Notes: generated by a model from the letters alone, not told the origin. A DNA stretch of 18,100 nt from an uncultured Muribaculum sp. (GCF_910583865.1 NZ_CAJTYX010000048.1:1-18100), one strand, 5' to 3'; positions 8,728 through 15,779 are shown, counted from the stretch's first letter. Numbers and translations are program-made.

Positions 8728-9795
8728 ATGAATCACAAATCAATTCTAAATAAATTCGCCATGGGTCTCACAATCCGTGGCAGAATCATCGCCCTCTTCT
8801 TCTGCAGCCTGTGGCTCGCATGCACGGCATGCGATGACGATGACAATGCGACACGCGTCGAAGAGCCTGTAAAGAATTTCTCCACAGAGGCCACCTCGTC
8901 GATGCAGTCGATATGGTCGACAGCCCCCGAACTCTCAGCCAAGGATACACGCACCGCAGCCTACGCCACAATCCAGGGATGGGCCGATGCATGCCCCGCA
9001 GAGGCCGTATATATGAAATACCGCGACGCATCGCCGGCTTTGTCAGCGGCCATACAGAACTTATACCCTGTACTCCAATGTTACGACCTCGCTTTCGACA
9101 GGGTGCTCGACGCCCTGAAGGCCGGAATGCCTGCCGACGGAAAGCCGCGTCTGTGGATGCTCTACAATATGGGCATCGTAGTCCAGACATCCGCAGGAAA
9201 TTATGCCATAGACATCTATCACCGGCGTGGAGCGGAACTGGCTCCATACCTTGATTTCTACGCTATGACCCACATCCATGCCGACCATCGCTGCGACGCG
9301 CTCGCAACAGCAATGTCGGAGGCCGGTAAACCGGTGATGTCCAACTTCGCTATCACGGGAGTCAACAACAGCGAATTCATGTCGACGGAAGGCAAGGACT
9401 ATAAGGTAGGAGGCTTTGACATCCACTCCTTTATCACCCACCACAATAGTTCTCCGCTCTCATCGCTCGCCATCACGGCATTCTTCGTTGAAGGTGGTGG
9501 TGTGAGCGTGCTGCACTCCGGCGACAGCAATTTCATCGCCGACGAATTCGAGTCGATGCGCGGTCGTGATGTGGATTTCTACGTTTTCCGCTATGCCGTC
9601 AACGCACTCACCGAAAACAATGTACTCGGCAATATAGTGAACCCGAAGGTCGCCGTGCTTGCCCATATCCTCGAACTCGGACACAAGGACGTGGCAAACA
9701 GCCGCTGGACACTCGAACTTGGACTTGACCGCGCATCGCGCCTCAACAGCGCCAATGTCGTCATGCCCTTCTGGGGCGATGCCCTCTCCCTTTGA
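8728..9795 (+). CDS. Metallo-beta-lactamase-fold hydrolase, lipoprotein
   Basis: A metal-dependent hydrolase of the MBL superfamily, probably surface-anchored. The signal peptide ends at Cys35 (LACTAC), followed by four Asp residues, an acidic run like the lipoprotein export signal. The metal-binding motif THIHADH gives H182, H184, D186 and H187. Further likely ligands are H238/H239 (ITHHNSS), D266 (LHSGDS) and H313 or H319 (LAHILELGH). About 120 residues between the signal peptide and the MBL core (around 40-150) have no recognised domain. Superfamily members cleave lactams, thioesters, phosphodiesters or lactones; the sequence does not decide which. Beside GDPD and GlpT-like genes a phosphodiesterase role is attractive but inferred. 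The start is 15 nt after the previous stop, so the gene belongs to the SusC operon. Confidence 0.8.
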   Translation: MNHKSILNKFAMGLTIRGRIIALFFCSLWLACTACDDDDNATRVEEPVKNFSTEATSSMQSIWSTAPELSAKDTRTAAYATIQGWADACPAEAVYMKYRDASPALSAAIQNLYPVLQCYDLAFDRVLDALKAGMPADGKPRLWMLYNMGIVVQTSAGNYAIDIYHRRGAELAPYLDFYAMTHIHADHRCDALATAMSEAGKPVMSNFAITGVNNSEFMSTEGKDYKVGGFDIHSFITHHNSSPLSSLAITAFFVEGGGVSVLHSGDSNFIADEFESMRGRDVDFYVFRYAVNALTENNVLGNIVNPKVAVLAHILELGHKDVANSRWTLELGLDRASRLNSANVVMPFWGDALSL

Positions 9796-9843
9796 CCGTC
9801 TACAATCGCAAAACCGAAGTGATTCAATAAGCCAATCCCAACC

Positions 9844-10785
9844 ATGCTTAAATCTTTTTTATTCCCCGCATTAATAGCAGCCACGATAATCTCAGGCTGC
9901 AATTCCTCCCCAAAAAATGCAGAGACATCCGCCGGCGCCGACATCAGCCGTGCGGAAATGCTCCGCAAAAAGATTCTCGGCGGTGATACCACAGGGGTGC
10001 TCGTGGTGGCACACCGTGGCGACTGGCGTTATGCGCCTGAAAACTCCCTTGCGGCAATCCGCCATTCGATAGACATCGGTGTCGACATCGTCGAGCTCGA
10101 CCTACAGCTCACGAAAGACTCGGTGCTGATGGTGATGCACGACTCACGCCTCGAACGCACCACCACAGGCAAAGGCCGCGTAGGCGAATGGACTCTCGAC
10201 TCCCTGCGCACGCTTAAACTGAAAAACGGTGCCGGCATACGCACAATCCATTCCCTCCCCACCCTCGAAGAAGCCATGCTCGCCGCCAAAGGGCGAGTGC
10301 TGGTGAATCTCGACAAGGCCGACCGTTATTTCGACCTTCTGATGCCCGTTCTCGAAAAGACAGGCACCACGGAGCAGGTGATCATGAAAGGACAACGTCC
10401 CGCCGGGGAGGTTGACAGTCTCTACGGCGACTATCTCGACAAGGTGATATATATGCCGGTAGTAAAGCTCGACAAACCGGAAGCACCGCAGCTAATGGAG
10501 GGATACATGACACAGCTGAAGCCCGCTGCCTACGAGCTATGTTACGGCAACGACTCTACGGTGGCATTCCCCCGAAGCCTGAAAGAGCAGCTGCAAGGGA
10601 AGGCTCTGATATGGTACAACACGCTGTGGGACACCCAATGCGGCGGACATGATGACGACCGCGCGCTTACCGACCCTGATGCCGCCTACGGTTTTCTCAT
10701 CGACAGCCTCGGTGCGCGGATCATACAGACCGACCGTGCCGAACTGCTGCTCGACTACCTGCGTTCTCGCTCACTTCATGATTGA
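9844..10785 (+). CDS. Glycerophosphodiester phosphodiesterase family lipoprotein (GDPD)
   Basis: Predicted to hydrolyse glycerophosphodiesters to sn-glycerol 3-phosphate and an alcohol. The lipoprotein signal ends at Cys19 (ATIISGC) and is followed by NSSPKN with no acidic run, so a periplasm-facing location is more likely than surface display. Catalytic features of the GDPD TIM barrel are intact: H57 in VVAHRGDW, E66 in APENS, E84 and D86 in VELDLQ, and H99 in VMHDS. The C-terminal part carries GGHDDDRAL at about 267-275 and ARIIQTDRAELLLDYLRS, typical of Bacteroidetes GDPD proteins. The length (313) is normal. The gene is 48 nt after the MBL gene, and the downstream antiporter gene starts 5 nt after its stop. 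This suggests a release-then-uptake pair for glycerol 3-phosphate. Confidence 0.92.
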   Translation: MLKSFLFPALIAATIISGCNSSPKNAETSAGADISRAEMLRKKILGGDTTGVLVVAHRGDWRYAPENSLAAIRHSIDIGVDIVELDLQLTKDSVLMVMHDSRLERTTTGKGRVGEWTLDSLRTLKLKNGAGIRTIHSLPTLEEAMLAAKGRVLVNLDKADRYFDLLMPVLEKTGTTEQVIMKGQRPAGEVDSLYGDYLDKVIYMPVVKLDKPEAPQLMEGYMTQLKPAAYELCYGNDSTVAFPRSLKEQLQGKALIWYNTLWDTQCGGHDDDRALTDPDAAYGFLIDSLGARIIQTDRAELLLDYLRSRSLHD

Positions 10786-10790
10786 CAGTT

Positions 10791-12185
10791 ATGGAACTTG
10801 CACAAGATATGTCGGCTAAACGGCGGTCGATCATCGACAGGATCACGGACTTCTACCGCATCTCCGCTCCTGCGGAACGCCCCGACACCGACCGCGACCG
10901 TTTCCGCCGCGTGCGCCTCGCCACGTTCATCTCCGCCACCCTCGGCTACGCCATCTACTACGTATGCCGACTGTCGATGAATATAGTCCGGAAACCGATT
11001 GTCGATGACGGAGTGTTCTCCGAGACACAGCTCGGCATAATCGGCTCTTGCCTATTCTTTGTCTACGCCGCCGGAAAGATGGCCAACGGATTCCTTGCCG
11101 ACCGTTGCAACGCACGCCGTTTCCTCGCCACCGGACTCCTCCTCACCGCTGTGGTCAACCTTGTCCTCGGCATGACCGAGATGTTTTGGATATTCACTAT
11201 CCTGTGGGGACTCAACGGATGGTTTCAGTCGATGGGTGCGCCCGCCTGCGTGGTCTCGCTCAACCGCTGGTATACCTCCAAAGACCGTGGCACATACTAC
11301 GGGTTCTGGTCTGCCTCACATAACCTCGGCGAGGCCATAACCTTCATTACCATCGCCCTCCTCGTCAGCTGGGCCGGATGGCGCTACGGTATGATTGGAG
11401 CCGGTGCCATAGGACTCTGCGGATTCGCGATGCTCCTCATATTCATGCGCGACACCCCGCAGAGCCTCGGATTCCCCGACCCCGAGCCACCGACGGCAAA
11501 AACCCCCACCGAGAACGCTACCGCCAAGCCTGACACCGCCGACTTCAACCGCGCACAGAAGGCCGTGCTCCGCAATCCGGCCATATGGTGTCTCGCCCTC
11601 GCGTCCGCGTTCATGTACATCTCTCGCTACGCCGTTAACTCGTGGGGAGTGTTCTACCTTGAGGCACAAAAGGGCTACGACACCCTCGACGCCTCACTAA
11701 TCATCTCGATAAGCTCCGTCTGCGGAATCGTCGGCACAGTAGCCTCCGGTCTTATCTCCGACCGCCTCTTCGGGGGCTCGCGCAACGTTCCCGCACTCCT
11801 CTTCGGACTGATGAACGTCACGGCGCTATGCCTATTCCTGCTTGTCCCCGGCGAACACTTCTGGCTCGATGCCACCGCAATGGTGCTCTTCGGCCTCGGT
11901 ATAGGCGTGCTCATCTGCTTCCTCGGCGGACTCATGGCCGTCGATATCGCACCACGTGCCGCAGCAGGAGCCGCCCTCGGCGTCGTAGGCATAGCGAGCT
12001 ACATAGGCGCAGGTCTACAGGACGTCATGAACGGCATCCTCATCGAAGGACAAAAGACAATCGACCCCGCTACCGGCGCAGACATCTACGATTTCACCTA
12101 CGTCAACATCTTCTGGATAGGCGCCGCCGCTGTCTCCGTTCTCCTCACGCTCCTCGTCTGGAACGCCCGCCGCAACGACAACTGA
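10791..12185 (+). CDS. glpT: MFS organophosphate:phosphate antiporter, GlpT-like
   Basis: An inner-membrane carrier of the OPA family that would exchange an organophosphate such as glycerol 3-phosphate for inorganic phosphate. The protein has about twelve transmembrane segments with a long central loop at about 220-260 (PEPPTAKTPTENATAKPDT). Family marks include GFLADRCNARRF in loop 2-3 and NRWYTSKDRGTYYGFW followed by SASHNLGEA. Two arginines match the substrate-binding pair of E. coli GlpT in alignment by eye: Arg60 in YYVCR and Arg279 in YISRYAVNSW. I chose ATG 10791 (464 residues), 5 nt after the GDPD stop; a TTG at 10782 would overlap that stop and is less likely. The exact substrate (glycerol 3-phosphate, hexose phosphate or phosphoglycerate) is not fixed by sequence, but the adjacent GDPD favours the first. 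Confidence 0.9.
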   Translation: MELAQDMSAKRRSIIDRITDFYRISAPAERPDTDRDRFRRVRLATFISATLGYAIYYVCRLSMNIVRKPIVDDGVFSETQLGIIGSCLFFVYAAGKMANGFLADRCNARRFLATGLLLTAVVNLVLGMTEMFWIFTILWGLNGWFQSMGAPACVVSLNRWYTSKDRGTYYGFWSASHNLGEAITFITIALLVSWAGWRYGMIGAGAIGLCGFAMLLIFMRDTPQSLGFPDPEPPTAKTPTENATAKPDTADFNRAQKAVLRNPAIWCLALASAFMYISRYAVNSWGVFYLEAQKGYDTLDASLIISISSVCGIVGTVASGLISDRLFGGSRNVPALLFGLMNVTALCLFLLVPGEHFWLDATAMVLFGLGIGVLICFLGGLMAVDIAPRAAAGAALGVVGIASYIGAGLQDVMNGILIEGQKTIDPATGADIYDFTYVNIFWIGAAAVSVLLTLLVWNARRNDN

Positions 12186-12226
12186 TCACCCTCCTCTCCC
12201 CGATTGTTTTAGCTTTGCCTCGACAG

Positions 12227-12255
12227 TAGAGCGGCCACTACCCCTGGCCGCTCTA
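12227..12255 (+). terminator. Rho-independent-type terminator hairpin after the SusC operon
   Basis: TAGAGCGGCCA (12227-12237) and TGGCCGCTCTA (12245-12255) are perfectly complementary over 11 bp with a 7-base loop, and TTGTTT follows. The hairpin lies 41 nt after the antiporter stop and before the next promoter, so it probably ends the operon that starts at the SusC gene. Confidence 0.8.
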
Positions 12256-12297
12256 TTGTTTGCCAGGGACACCTGTCGGCGAAAAAACGCGGCGCGA

Positions 12298-12329
12298 TTG
12301 GGTGGAATGCAAAAGTTTATTTAACTTTG
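12298..12329 (+). promoter_or_regulatory. Bacteroidetes-type promoter for gldE operon
   Basis: The -7 element TAACTTTG (12322-12329) matches the TAnnTTTG consensus of the Bacteroidetes primary sigma factor exactly. A TTG at 12298-12300 serves as the -33 element with a 21-bp spacer. Transcription would start near 12335, leaving a leader of about 70 nt before gldE. Confidence 0.65.
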
Positions 12330-12402
12330 TGCTTCTCATCGCCGTAGCGCGCCCGACAAGGGGAGATGCCGGCGACATATGTCTCACTAACACCCCATAG
12401 AC

Positions 12403-13770
12403 TTGGATATCGATCCGTTACCGACGGCCTCGCCCCTCACCGGGCTTATAATGGCCGCACAACTAATAACAGTAAACACCCCGACCGCCGGAAGCATCAT
12501 AGCGCTCATATGCGCCGCGGCAGCCCTGCTGATGTCAGGATTCGTGTCGGGCAGCGAAATCGCCTACTTCTCGCTCACCCCGGCACAGCGGGAGGAACTT
12601 GACGAATCGCCAAAAGGTCCGGTGATAGAAGGATTCCTGCAGCAGCCACAGAGACTGCTCGCCACCATCCTCATCGCCAACAACCTGGTCAACGTGACCA
12701 TCGTCATACTCTGCAACTTCGCGTTCAACCAGATTTTCCATTTCGAAAGCGGAGTGCTCGACTTCATATTCCAGTCGGTAATACTCACGTTCCTCATACT
12801 CCTTTTCGGCGAGATCTTGCCGAAACTCTATGCCAACACTTACACAGTGGGATGGGCAAAGATGGCCGCAGGGGGCATAAGCGGCGCCATACGCCTTTTC
12901 TTCCCCATATCATCGATGCTCGTCAGGAGCGGATCTATAGTAAACCGCGTCATCACCAAGAAGGTCGACGAGATTTCGGTCGATGACCTGTCGCAGGCGC
13001 TCGAGATCACCGAAGTGAAAGGAGCCGACGAGAAGGAGATGCTTGAAGGCATCCTCGAGTTCGGCGACACCACCGCCTCGCAGATAATGACCCCGCGCGT
13101 CGACATGACCACCATCGACTACGGATTCACATTCTCCCGCGTGATGGATGTGGTGCTACAGAGCGGGTTCTCGCGCCTCCCCGTAGTCGAGGACACCGAC
13201 GACAACATCCGGGGCGTGCTCTACAGCCGCGACCTCCTACCCTACATCGGAAAGGACACACCCGAGGACTTCGAATGGCAGAAGCTCATCAGGGAGACAT
13301 ACTTCGTGCCCGAGTCACGCATGATCGACGACCTGCTTGAGGACTTCCGCCGCCGGCGGATGCACATGGCCATCGTCATCGACGAATACGGCGGCACGCA
13401 GGGACTCGTCACCATGGAGGACGTGCTTGAAGAGATCGTGGGCGACATCAACGACGAATACGACGAGGAAGAAATCACCTACAAGCGACTTCCCGACGAC
13501 ACCTACGTGTTTGAAGGCAAGACACTGCTGACCGACTTTTTCCGTGTGACGGGACTCGACGAAGAGGACTATGCCGACGTCACCGAGGACTGCGACACCC
13601 TCGCCGGGATGCTTCTCGCCATCAAGGGCGACTTCCCCAAAGCAAAGGAATCAATCGTCTACCACCGCTGCCGCTTCCTGGTAATCTCGCTCGACCGCCA
13701 TCGCATATCGTCGGTGCGCGTCAAGGTAATGCCGCAGGAAAATCCCGACCAGACTGAAGCCGCCATATGA
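12403..13770 (+). CDS. gldE: GldE-like CNNM/CBS-domain membrane protein (CorC/HlyC family)
   Basis: A polytopic inner-membrane protein of the DUF21/CNNM-CBS-CorC family. In Bacteroidetes the version next to gldD is called GldE, needed for gliding/type IX secretion where tested, and also present in non-gliding gut species. A DUF21 membrane domain spans about 25-185 (FVSGSEIAYFSLTP, ATILIANNLVNVTIV). A CBS pair begins at IMTPRVDM (Met229) and includes RLPVVEDTDDNIRGV and VIDEYGGTQGLVTMEDVLEE. A CorC_HlyC domain lies near 360-445. The frame opens at TTG 12403, giving MDIDPLP; ATG 12451 is the alternative (439 residues). I keep the TTG because the MDxDP start resembles other GldE proteins, from memory. 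The 3' end overlaps gldD by 4 nt. Confidence 0.87.
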   Translation: MDIDPLPTASPLTGLIMAAQLITVNTPTAGSIIALICAAAALLMSGFVSGSEIAYFSLTPAQREELDESPKGPVIEGFLQQPQRLLATILIANNLVNVTIVILCNFAFNQIFHFESGVLDFIFQSVILTFLILLFGEILPKLYANTYTVGWAKMAAGGISGAIRLFFPISSMLVRSGSIVNRVITKKVDEISVDDLSQALEITEVKGADEKEMLEGILEFGDTTASQIMTPRVDMTTIDYGFTFSRVMDVVLQSGFSRLPVVEDTDDNIRGVLYSRDLLPYIGKDTPEDFEWQKLIRETYFVPESRMIDDLLEDFRRRRMHMAIVIDEYGGTQGLVTMEDVLEEIVGDINDEYDEEEITYKRLPDDTYVFEGKTLLTDFFRVTGLDEEDYADVTEDCDTLAGMLLAIKGDFPKAKESIVYHRCRFLVISLDRHRISSVRVKVMPQENPDQTEAAI

Positions 13771-14375
13771 AACGACTCCTCCTCATGCTACCCACATTCG
13801 CCGTGGCCGCCATCTTCATAATCCTCACCGGCGACTGCAGCGGTAAACGCGCCGACACCGCCGTGCCGCGCCGCACCGCCTACCCACGCGTGGAACTTTA
13901 CGACTCCGCCTACCGACAGGCTTCCGACTCGCTCCCCGTGGTGCTGATGGTCAACGACTCGGCCACGGTCGACATAGCCAGCCACGGCGATGAAGCCATA
14001 TGGATCGACGTGCGCTACCCGCGCTACGGAGCAGTGCTGCGCCTCACCCTCAGCCGTCTCGACAAGGAAGCCCTCGACCGTGCCATAACCAACCGCCACG
14101 AGCGCATGGCGCTCAATGCCGGAGGGTTGCGCAGCACCGTCACCACACTTACCGCACCGGCCGGACTCTCGTCGGAAATCGTGGAGACTCCAGGGGCGAT
14201 GGTGACACCGCTCCAGATAATCGCCACCGACAGCACGGCGCTCCTGCTCACCGGCGCCCTTGAGATGCCACCCGCGTCGGGCGACGACGACAACGACGCC
14301 GAACGCTACATGCCCGTGGTGAAAGGTGTGGAGCGCGACCTCATGCACATGGCCAAGCATCTCAAACTCAAATGA
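13767..14375 (+). CDS. gldD: GldD-like protein
   Basis: A homologue of the gliding-motility lipoprotein GldD, which works with GldE in the cell envelope. Recognition rests on the PRRTAYPRVELYDSAYRQ segment after the signal region (GldD proteins have PKPRGYFRIDLP there), on WIDVRYPRYGAVLRLTLSRL near residue 74, and on position directly after gldE. The N-terminus is a hydrophobic signal/anchor (LLLMLPTFAVAAIFIILTG) followed by Cys24, but the residue before the Cys is Asp, so a standard lipobox is absent. The 202-residue length is usual. The ATG overlaps the gldE stop and the stop overlaps the next ATG, which indicates translational coupling. Confidence 0.82.
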   Translation: MKRLLLMLPTFAVAAIFIILTGDCSGKRADTAVPRRTAYPRVELYDSAYRQASDSLPVVLMVNDSATVDIASHGDEAIWIDVRYPRYGAVLRLTLSRLDKEALDRAITNRHERMALNAGGLRSTVTTLTAPAGLSSEIVETPGAMVTPLQIIATDSTALLLTGALEMPPASGDDDNDAERYMPVVKGVERDLMHMAKHLKLK

Positions 14376-15019
14376 ATCCCGATTGTAGTACAAGGCACTC
14401 CGACATGCATGCCGACACCGGGATCAAACGCATCGATGCCGGCACGATAACGGTGTGGAGCACACCGGTTGACGCCGTTCCACGACGCCACGAGCGACGC
14501 GAGGCTGAACGCATGGCCGTAGACCGCCTCTTAGAAGCCGCATTCGGCCCGCATGCCGCGCTCGGCCACGAATCCACCGGAGCGCCATACATATACTTTG
14601 ACAACGGCGACATCCCGTCCGGCGCTGCACTCTCAACGGGCGACATATCCATATCGATATCCCATTGCGCCGACACCGCCATGCTCTGCGCAGCTACCGG
14701 CGACGTGGCGATAGGCATTGACTGCGAACATTTCCGCCCGGCGCTGCGCAACGTGGCGTCACGTGTGCTCTCCCCCTCAGAACTGGCCGAATGGGGCGGC
14801 GATGACCTCATGCTACTGCGCGCATGGACCATCAAGGAAGCTGTCTACAAAGCCGCAGGATGTCCCGGTCTGCCGCTGGCCGAAGGCATACGCCTCCCTC
14901 ATCCCGATGCCACCTCCGGCGCATCCGCAAGCCTGGCCGACGGACGGCGATTCCGTCTCATTTTCCTTCACGGGACAGCTCCCGCCGTCACGATTGCCGT
15001 CGGAGAGACCGGATTGTAG
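14372..15019 (+). CDS. 4'-phosphopantetheinyl transferase, Sfp superfamily
   Basis: Transfers the phosphopantetheine arm of coenzyme A to a serine of an acyl or peptidyl carrier protein in the cytoplasm. The two Sfp motifs are present: GIDCE with D117 and E119 as magnesium ligands, and the WTIKEAVYK block with W152, K155, E156 and K160. A histidine-containing SISHC segment precedes them. The 215-residue length fits the Sfp class rather than the short AcpS class. The ATG overlaps the gldD stop as ATGA, so it is translated as the third gene of the gldE-gldD unit, an arrangement I recall as common in Bacteroidales. Its last 207 bp overlap an opposing reading frame. Confidence 0.92.
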   Translation: MNPDCSTRHSDMHADTGIKRIDAGTITVWSTPVDAVPRRHERREAERMAVDRLLEAAFGPHAALGHESTGAPYIYFDNGDIPSGAALSTGDISISISHCADTAMLCAATGDVAIGIDCEHFRPALRNVASRVLSPSELAEWGGDDLMLLRAWTIKEAVYKAAGCPGLPLAEGIRLPHPDATSGASASLADGRRFRLIFLHGTAPAVTIAVGETGL

Positions 15020-15382
15020 GCCGTCAGTATTGCCCGGAGCGGCGGCATCCGCTTCCGCCTTGCGCGCGGCCTCTTGGCGGGCAATCCGTTTATCTTCAAT
15101 GGCTTTCTTGCGCGCAGCCTCGGCAAGACGAGCCTCGCGACGGGCCACACGCTTGAGGCGCGCACGCTCGTTGCGCTCCTTGCGGGCATCTATCTGAGCC
15201 TTTATCAGCACCCATGCGCACTCGAAATATGTCTCGCAAAATTCGTGATTGACATATTCCTCAGTCCTTTTGCCCTCGATATAATCGCGGATCATCCGTT
15301 CGGTGTATTCCACACTGATGTACGGCATAAGGCGGATGGACTCCATCCATTTCTCATCAAACTTGTAACGTGGTGTTTTCAT
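14813..15382 (-). CDS. Hypothetical basic coiled-coil protein converging on the phosphopantetheinyl transferase gene
   Basis: I do not recognise a named family. The first 65 residues look like a genuine folded domain (YKFDEKWMESIRLMPYIS, ERMIRDYIEGK, YFECAWVLIKAQIDARKER), loosely reminiscent of small phage-type domains such as DUF6291 (weak, from memory). Residues 65-115 form a highly charged Arg/Ala/Glu-rich coiled coil (RVARREARLAEAARKKAIED). After PGNTDG the frame runs antisense to the transferase gene and has low-complexity Gly/Cys content, so the C-terminus may not be native. I chose ATG at 15382; the frame also opens with a GTG at 15388. A consensus promoter lies upstream at 15500-15532, supporting real expression. 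Confidence 0.6.
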   Translation of the reverse strand: MKTPRYKFDEKWMESIRLMPYISVEYTERMIRDYIEGKRTEEYVNHEFCETYFECAWVLIKAQIDARKERNERARLKRVARREARLAEAARKKAIEDKRIARQEAARKAEADAAAPGNTDGLQSGLSDGNRDGGSCPVKENETESPSVGQACGCAGGGIGMREAYAFGQRQTGTSCGFVDSFLDGPCAQ

Positions 15383-15499
15383 ATTCACAATAAATTAAGA
15401 TAATAAAAATCGATAAATCAATGCAATAACGTATAACAGCAGGCTCAAAATATTGTTATTAAACAAATACAGCCGGATGTATTGCAATTATTCACATCG

Positions 15500-15532
15500 C
15501 AAAGATACAACATATTTGATGAAATACACAAA
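15500..15532 (-). promoter_or_regulatory. Bacteroidetes-type promoter for the hypothetical coiled-coil gene
   Basis: Read on the - strand, 15507-15500 is TATCTTTG, an exact TAnnTTTG -7 element, and 15532-15529 is TTTG with a 21-bp spacer, an exact -33 element. Transcription would start near 15494, giving a leader of about 110 nt before the ATG at 15382. In this leader AATACA and TGTATT can pair around TCCGGC. Confidence 0.65.
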
Positions 15533-15566
15533 TTTAATCGAATATTTTTTCGTTACATCGATATTA

Positions 15567-15574
15567 ACCGAGGG
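15567..15574 (+). repeat. Left target-site duplication of MITE-like element
   Basis: ACCGAGGG directly before the GTAA end of the element. It matches the eight bases after the other end (ACCGAGGA) at seven of eight positions, as expected for an older 8-bp target duplication. Confidence 0.6.
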
Positions 15575-15743
15575 GTAACTATTCAGCCAAATAGGCTGAC
15601 ACAAGACATTGATTATCAGAGTAGAAACATACCCAGGTGCGTCCGGATCCAATCGGAAACCTTTTGTATTACGGTGGACGCACCGGGGGGTACGTTCCTA
15701 CAATCCATTAGTGGCCAAGCGGTTTCATTGGATGAATAGTTAC
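15575..15743. mobile_element. MITE-like element with GTAA terminal inverted repeats (IS66-type hallmark)
   Basis: The 169-bp element begins GTAACTATTCAGCCAA and ends, read from the other strand, GTAACTATTCATCCAA. The first 11 bases match perfectly and 15 of 16 match overall (15575-15590 and 15728-15743). Both ends are flanked by an 8-bp direct repeat with one mismatch. GTAA ends plus 8-bp duplications are the known hallmark of the IS66 family, but no transposase gene is present, so this would be a non-autonomous derivative mobilised in trans (inference). Inside are a hairpin just after the left end (TCAGCC/GGCTGA, 15583-15599), a 9-bp inverted repeat (15636-15644 with 15676-15684), and an internal imperfect copy of the inner right end (15647-15661). 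Confidence 0.65.
15636..15684. repeat. Inverted repeat inside the MITE-like element
   Basis: GGTGCGTCC (15636-15644) pairs perfectly with GGACGCACC (15676-15684). The pairing continues outward imperfectly, GAAACATACCC on the left against GGGTACGTTCC on the right. The outer mismatches are A/C on the + strand and become G-U pairs in - strand RNA, so a - strand transcript would fold better. Confidence 0.55.
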
Positions 15744-15751
15744 ACCGAGGA
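15744..15751 (+). repeat. Right target-site duplication of MITE-like element
   Basis: ACCGAGGA directly after the right terminus, matching the left flank ACCGAGGG at seven of eight positions. Removing the element plus one copy would restore a continuous intergenic sequence. Confidence 0.6.
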
Positions 15752-15779
15752 CGGCAAGAAGTTAAACTTAGTTAATTCA

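Noticed and set aside
10782..10790. TTG start for the GlpT-like gene
   Set aside because: It overlaps the GDPD stop and adds only three residues before an ATG at 10791 that is well placed 5 nt after the stop.
13788..14393. 201-codon open frame antisense to gldD
   Set aside because: It mirrors gldD codons, is rich in His/Gly/Val and has no recognisable motif.
15636..15684. Integron attC site
   Set aside because: The inverted repeat lacks the GTTRRRY/RYYYAAC core sites and nested R/L structure, and there is no integrase or cassette nearby.
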